Assembly: GCA_902777325.1 (NCBI GenBank)
Contig: CACYTH010000015.1
Coordinates: forward strand, 62,001 to 126,000
Length of the DNA: 64,000 bases
Direction of reading: 5' to 3'
Source: an uncultured Coriobacteriaceae bacterium
Lineage (GTDB): Bacteria > Actinomycetota > Coriobacteriia > Coriobacteriales > Atopobiaceae
Shown: piece after piece, positions 61,212 to 64,000 of the stretch
Numbering within the stretch: the first letter of the stretch is position 1
Layout of the letters: the number at the start of each line of letters is the position of its first letter
Program-made: the position numbers and the translations under genes
The notes under the pieces: model-generated
Told to the model about the DNA's origin: nothing
Seen by the model: the letters and a program-made list of their open reading frames with translations, nothing else
Databases searched by the model: none

Positions 61212-61646
61212 CTACAGATCCTCTTCGTCCTCGTCGTCGTCGAAGGCGAGCTCAACCTGACGGGCTCCCTCCCTTGCCTCGCTGATCACGTTGCTGACAA
61301 GGGTGGAGTCATCGAGCTCGTCCTCGATGGCCATGAGGGCGCTGATTGCCATGGGCAGGCTCAGGCCACCAAATGCGATGGTCTTGGCGAGCAGCCCACG
61401 CTCGGTAAGCGTGTTGAGGGTGTTGGTGAGGGGCGAGCCGCCGATGATGTCGCCGAGGACGACGACGGAGTCGTCGGCGGTGATGGGCGCGATCACCTCG
61501 CGGAGGTTCTCAACGAAGGTGTCTGCGGAGACACCGTCCTCCATCGAGTAGCTGAGCACGTTGTCGCGATCGCCCAAGAGCATGCGGATGACGCTGTGCA
61601 CGCCGGGAGCCATCGTGCCGTGACTGACCAGAAGCAGATAACGCAT
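61212..61646 (-). CDS. PTS mannose/sorbose-family IIA component
   Basis: The 144-residue protein has the phospho-acceptor His9 in VSHGTMAPGV and a VVVLGDIIGGSPLTN loop. It accepts phosphate from HPr. The C-terminus is acidic (AFDDDEDEEDL). It is first in the operon, downstream of the promoter and inverted repeat at 61667-61703. Confidence 0.92.
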   Translation of the reverse strand: MRYLLLVSHGTMAPGVHSVIRMLLGDRDNVLSYSMEDGVSADTFVENLREVIAPITADDSVVVLGDIIGGSPLTNTLNTLTERGLLAKTIAFGGLSLPMAISALMAIEDELDDSTLVSNVISEAREGARQVELAFDDDEDEEDL

Positions 61647-61666
61647 GTGACCAAGCCCCTCTCTGA

Positions 61667-61695
61667 TATCGTTTATCGACCGTTCACAGAGTCAA
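61667..61695 (-). promoter_or_regulatory. Candidate promoter of the PTS operon
   Basis: TTGACT (61690-61695), 17-bp spacer, ACGATA (61667-61672) on the minus strand. The -35 lies inside the inverted repeat at 61678. Confidence 0.45.
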
Positions 61696-61703
61696 GAACG
61701 GTC
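61678..61703. promoter_or_regulatory. Inverted repeat operator candidate GACCGTTC-N10-GAACGGTC
   Basis: Perfect 8-bp arms (61678-61685 and 61696-61703) embrace the -35 of the PTS promoter, in the space between the PTS operon and the divergent AraC-type gene. Confidence 0.55.
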
Positions 61704-61713
61704 TTTTTCGTTC

Positions 61714-61770
61714 ATTTGCCGTACAAAAAATGGCTACCTACCTGCACCTTTGTGCATTTGCACGGCAAAT
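61714..61770. promoter_or_regulatory. Second inverted repeat in the PTS/AraC spacer
   Basis: ATTTGCCGT (61714-61722) and ACGGCAAAT (61762-61770), perfect 9-bp arms 39 bp apart. They could be two binding sites for the AraC-type regulator next door; this is inferred from position. Confidence 0.45.
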
Positions 61771-61872
61771 TGCCAACTGTGAACAAAGTATGAAGTCGAT
61801 TACAGTTCTGAGATACCAACGCTGTAACGACTTTTTACTGATTTGTGTGCAACTTGTGTATATGGAGGGAGC

Positions 61873-62706
61873 GTGGACGACATAGAGGCCGAGCAGAGCA
61901 TGCCCACCCTTCTCACCGAGGAGGAGATGATTGACGCTATCAGCTACGTCAACAAGGGCGCCACTGAGGACGACTTGTCGCAGATCGTCACCTATTCCAA
62001 GAACATGCAGTTCATTGCCGTGAACACTGACGTCTCTGCCCGCGAGATCTCGGAGCAGTACGAGGGCTTTGCCTCCTACATTACCCTCGGCGACACCGAG
62101 GGACTCCTGCACTTCATCCGCACCAACCTGCCGCTCATGGAGCCCAAGACCTCCAACGACCCGCTCCTGCAGGGACGCTCAGCTGTCGCGTTTCTCGCAA
62201 GCCACTGCATCGAGGCGGCGCGGCGCGGGGGACTTCCCGCCGTGCGCTCCTACGCCATCACCCAGCACTACATTCGTCTGGCAAACGAGACCAGCAACGA
62301 GGAGGTCGTGCACTACCTCATGCTGCCGATGATGCTCGAGCTGACCAAGTGCGTGCGCAACGAGGGCGAGGCGCGCATGCACCCCCTCTCCCACCACGCC
62401 ATGAACTACGTGCGCAGCCACCTCGTGCAGCCGCTTGACGGCGAGTCGGTGGCCGGCGCGCTGGGCGTGAGCCGCAAGACCCTCTGCACGCGCTTCAAGA
62501 ACGAGACGGGCGAGACCTTTGGCGCCTACGTGCGGCGCGTGCGCGTCGAGCGCGCGCGACGTCTGCTCGACACCACCGACTACGACGTCGCGCAGATTGC
62601 CTACCGCACGGGCTTCTCGTCGCAGAGCCATCTGCAGACCGCCTTCAAGAGCGCCACGGGCTTCACCCCGCGCGAGTGGCGCACGCGCGAGATTCGTGAG
62701 ATCTAG
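61873..62706 (+). CDS. AraC-family transcriptional regulator
   Basis: The 277-residue protein has an N-terminal sensing region of about 180 residues, unrecognised but resembling YSIRK/AraC-type PTS-locus regulators, and a C-terminal double helix-turn-helix (VAGALGVSRKTLCTRFKNET, VAQIAYRTGFSSQSHLQTAFK, FTPREWR). GTG at 61873 is preferred because GGAGG lies four bases upstream. It is divergent from the PTS operon, which it probably controls. Confidence 0.85.
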   Translation: MDDIEAEQSMPTLLTEEEMIDAISYVNKGATEDDLSQIVTYSKNMQFIAVNTDVSAREISEQYEGFASYITLGDTEGLLHFIRTNLPLMEPKTSNDPLLQGRSAVAFLASHCIEAARRGGLPAVRSYAITQHYIRLANETSNEEVVHYLMLPMMLELTKCVRNEGEARMHPLSHHAMNYVRSHLVQPLDGESVAGALGVSRKTLCTRFKNETGETFGAYVRRVRVERARRLLDTTDYDVAQIAYRTGFSSQSHLQTAFKSATGFTPREWRTREIREI

Positions 62707-62740
62707 TGACACACAAACTCCGTGGGAGCAAGTGTGTCAC
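62706..62740. repeat. Inverted repeat, family R2, single unit
   Basis: GTGACACAC/GTGTGTCAC arms (62706-62714, 62732-62740) enclose a CTCC GTG GGAG hairpin, the same unit as each arm of the double copy at 54796. It lies between the AraC gene and deoC. Confidence 0.8.
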
Positions 62741-62760
62741 GCCGCAGCAAAGGAGATGCT

Positions 62761-63471
62761 ATGAGCACTTGGACCCTTGACGACTTCGCCCGCCTCATCG
62801 ACCACACCAACCTGCATGCCGATGCCACCGAGGCCGACATGGCCCGTCTCTGCGACGAGGCCAAGCGCTACCACTTCAAGATGGTGGCCATCAACCAGGT
62901 GCAGTCGCGCTTTTGCTCCGAGCAGCTGGCCGGCACCGACATCGACACCGGGGCCGCCATCGCCTTCCCGCTTGGCCAGACCTCGATTGCTGCCAAGGTC
63001 TTCGAGACGCGCGATGCCCTGGCAAACGGTGCCAACGAGATCGACTACGTGGTCAACGTCACCGAGGTCAAGCAGGGCAACTGGGATTATGTGACCGACG
63101 AGATGCGCCAGATCGTGGCCGTCTGCGACGAGGCGGGCGTGCCCTCCAAGGTGATCTTCGAGAACTGCTATCTCACGCGTGACGAGAAGATCCGCCTCTG
63201 CGAGATTGCCCGCGAGGTGCGCCCCACCTTTGTCAAGACCTCGACCGGCTTTGGCGCCGGCGGGGCGACGGTGGAGGACGTGGCCCTCATGCACGAGCAC
63301 GTGGGCGACGAGGTGCTGGTCAAGGCCGCCGGCGGTATCCGCAACGCCGACAGCTTCCTTGACATGGTGCGCGCCGGCGCCAGACGCATCGGAACCTCGG
63401 CCGGCGTGGCCATCATCGAGGAGCTGGCCACGCGCATGGAGCAGGCCGGCACGGACACCATCGAGCTTTAG
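62761..63471 (+). CDS. deoC: Deoxyribose-phosphate aldolase
   Basis: The 236-residue class I aldolase splits deoxyribose 5-phosphate to glyceraldehyde 3-phosphate and acetaldehyde. The Schiff-base lysine is in FVKTSTGFG and the second active-site lysine in VKAAGGIR; the NEIDYVVNV strand is conserved. AAGGAGATGC precedes the ATG. It follows the AraC gene by 54 bp and precedes the phosphomannose isomerase gene. Confidence 0.96.
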   Translation: MSTWTLDDFARLIDHTNLHADATEADMARLCDEAKRYHFKMVAINQVQSRFCSEQLAGTDIDTGAAIAFPLGQTSIAAKVFETRDALANGANEIDYVVNVTEVKQGNWDYVTDEMRQIVAVCDEAGVPSKVIFENCYLTRDEKIRLCEIAREVRPTFVKTSTGFGAGGATVEDVALMHEHVGDEVLVKAAGGIRNADSFLDMVRAGARRIGTSAGVAIIEELATRMEQAGTDTIEL

Positions 63472-63492
63472 CACGGAGAAAGGGGCCTCTCC

Positions 63493-64000
63493 GTGGAGCC
63501 GCTGCTTCTCAAGCCCTATTACGTCTCCCCCGTCTGGGGCGGCCCGCGCATTGCGCAGGCGCGCGGAATCGCTTGGACGTCGGAAGACAATCACGGCGAG
63601 TCGTTTGACGTCTCGGCCCACCCGAGCACCATGGGCGTCGTGCGAAACGGGCCTTACGCAGGTTGCACGCTCGCCGAAGCCATCGCGGCCCACCGTGACG
63701 AGCTGCTCGGCGACGTGCCCGACGATGCTCCGTTGCAGATAACCACCATGGACGCCGCCGAGACCCTCTCCGTGCAGGTACACCCGCCCGAGGCCTATGC
63801 CCAGGCAGCCGAGGGCGACCACGGTAAGGTGGAGTCGTGGTACATCCTTGCGGCCGAACCCGGCGCCACGCTTATCGGCGGCTGCGGCACCGACGACGTG
63901 AGCGCCCTGCGTGACGCAGCCACAGACGACAGCATCGCCGTGCGCTTTGGACAGCGCATTGCCGTGCAAGAAGGTGACTTTGTCCTTATCCCCGAGGGGA
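63493..64000 (+). CDS. manA: Class I mannose-6-phosphate isomerase, 3' end cut by window
   Basis: The partial frame gives about 169 residues. It contains LSVQVHPPEAYA, with the zinc-binding Gln/His, and KVESWYILAAEPGA, with the conserved Glu, as in class I cupin isomerases (interconverting mannose 6-P and fructose 6-P). The start is GTG with AAAGGGG upstream, 21 bp after deoC. Next to a mannose-family PTS, this would feed imported mannose 6-phosphate into glycolysis. The C-terminal part lies beyond 64000. Confidence 0.88.
   Translation, partial: MEPLLLKPYYVSPVWGGPRIAQARGIAWTSEDNHGESFDVSAHPSTMGVVRNGPYAGCTLAEAIAAHRDELLGDVPDDAPLQITTMDAAETLSVQVHPPEAYAQAAEGDHGKVESWYILAAEPGATLIGGCGTDDVSALRDAATDDSIAVRFGQRIAVQEGDFVLIPEG

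Overview
The window looks like a chromosomal segment of a high-GC Gram-positive actinobacterium of the class Coriobacteriia, probably near Atopobiaceae/Olsenella. This is an inference from base composition, protein style, a sortase-anchored surface protein, mannose-family PTS genes and the zinc form of L33. No 16S gene or other taxonomic marker is present. Five tRNA genes are present. I see no prophage, insertion sequence, CRISPR array or replication origin.

Most genes lie on the minus strand. Read in the direction of transcription (high to low coordinates), the core of the window is tatA - greA - lysS - [giant surface protein - small lipoprotein] - clpC - disA - ispD - ispF - PH-domain protein - cysS - rlmB - yacP-like - tRNA-Thr - [plus-strand membrane protein] - tRNA-Tyr/Thr/Met - tuf - rpmG - tRNA-Trp - secE - nusG - rplK - rplA - rplJ - rplL - rpoB - rpoC. 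As I recall it, this is nearly the order of the Bacillus subtilis lysS-clpC-disA-ispDF-cysS-rlmB-yacP-rpmG-secE-nusG-rpl-rpoBC region. The surface gene and the lipoproteins therefore look like insertions into an old translation/transcription/stress backbone. After rpoC come a 957-residue duplicated membrane protein and a YD-repeat lipoprotein (1-4540).

The right part is accessory or metabolic. It holds a SpeE-like methyltransferase-fold protein, a small zinc ribbon, a YaiI/YqxD protein, proA, a YgiQ radical-SAM protein, a TetM-like ribosomal-protection GTPase, a C39-like protein, an alpha/beta hydrolase, an AAA_28 ATPase and a Cof-type HAD phosphatase. These are followed by a mannose/sorbose-family PTS operon (IIA-IIB-IIC-IID) divergent from an AraC-type regulator, then deoC and the start of a mannose-6-phosphate isomerase gene cut by the window edge.

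Several proteins have unusual architectures. LysRS is fused in frame to an HD-hydrolase domain and a Trbp111-type tRNA-binding domain. RpoC ends in a domain that reads like the alpha-subunit C-terminal (HhH) domain plus an acidic tail. TatA carries a C-terminal double-CxxC zinc ribbon. Intergenic DNA holds at least three families of inverted repeats, including perfect arms of 35 to 56 bp, and a near-consensus promoter back-to-back with rpoB that drives no visible gene.

Seven reading-frame breaks occur in otherwise conserved or plainly continuous genes: one in rpoB, one in the PTS IID gene and five in the surface gene. A broken rpoB cannot be tolerated, so the underlying sequence probably carries small deletions from assembly. 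Frame-broken entries should be read that way until checked.
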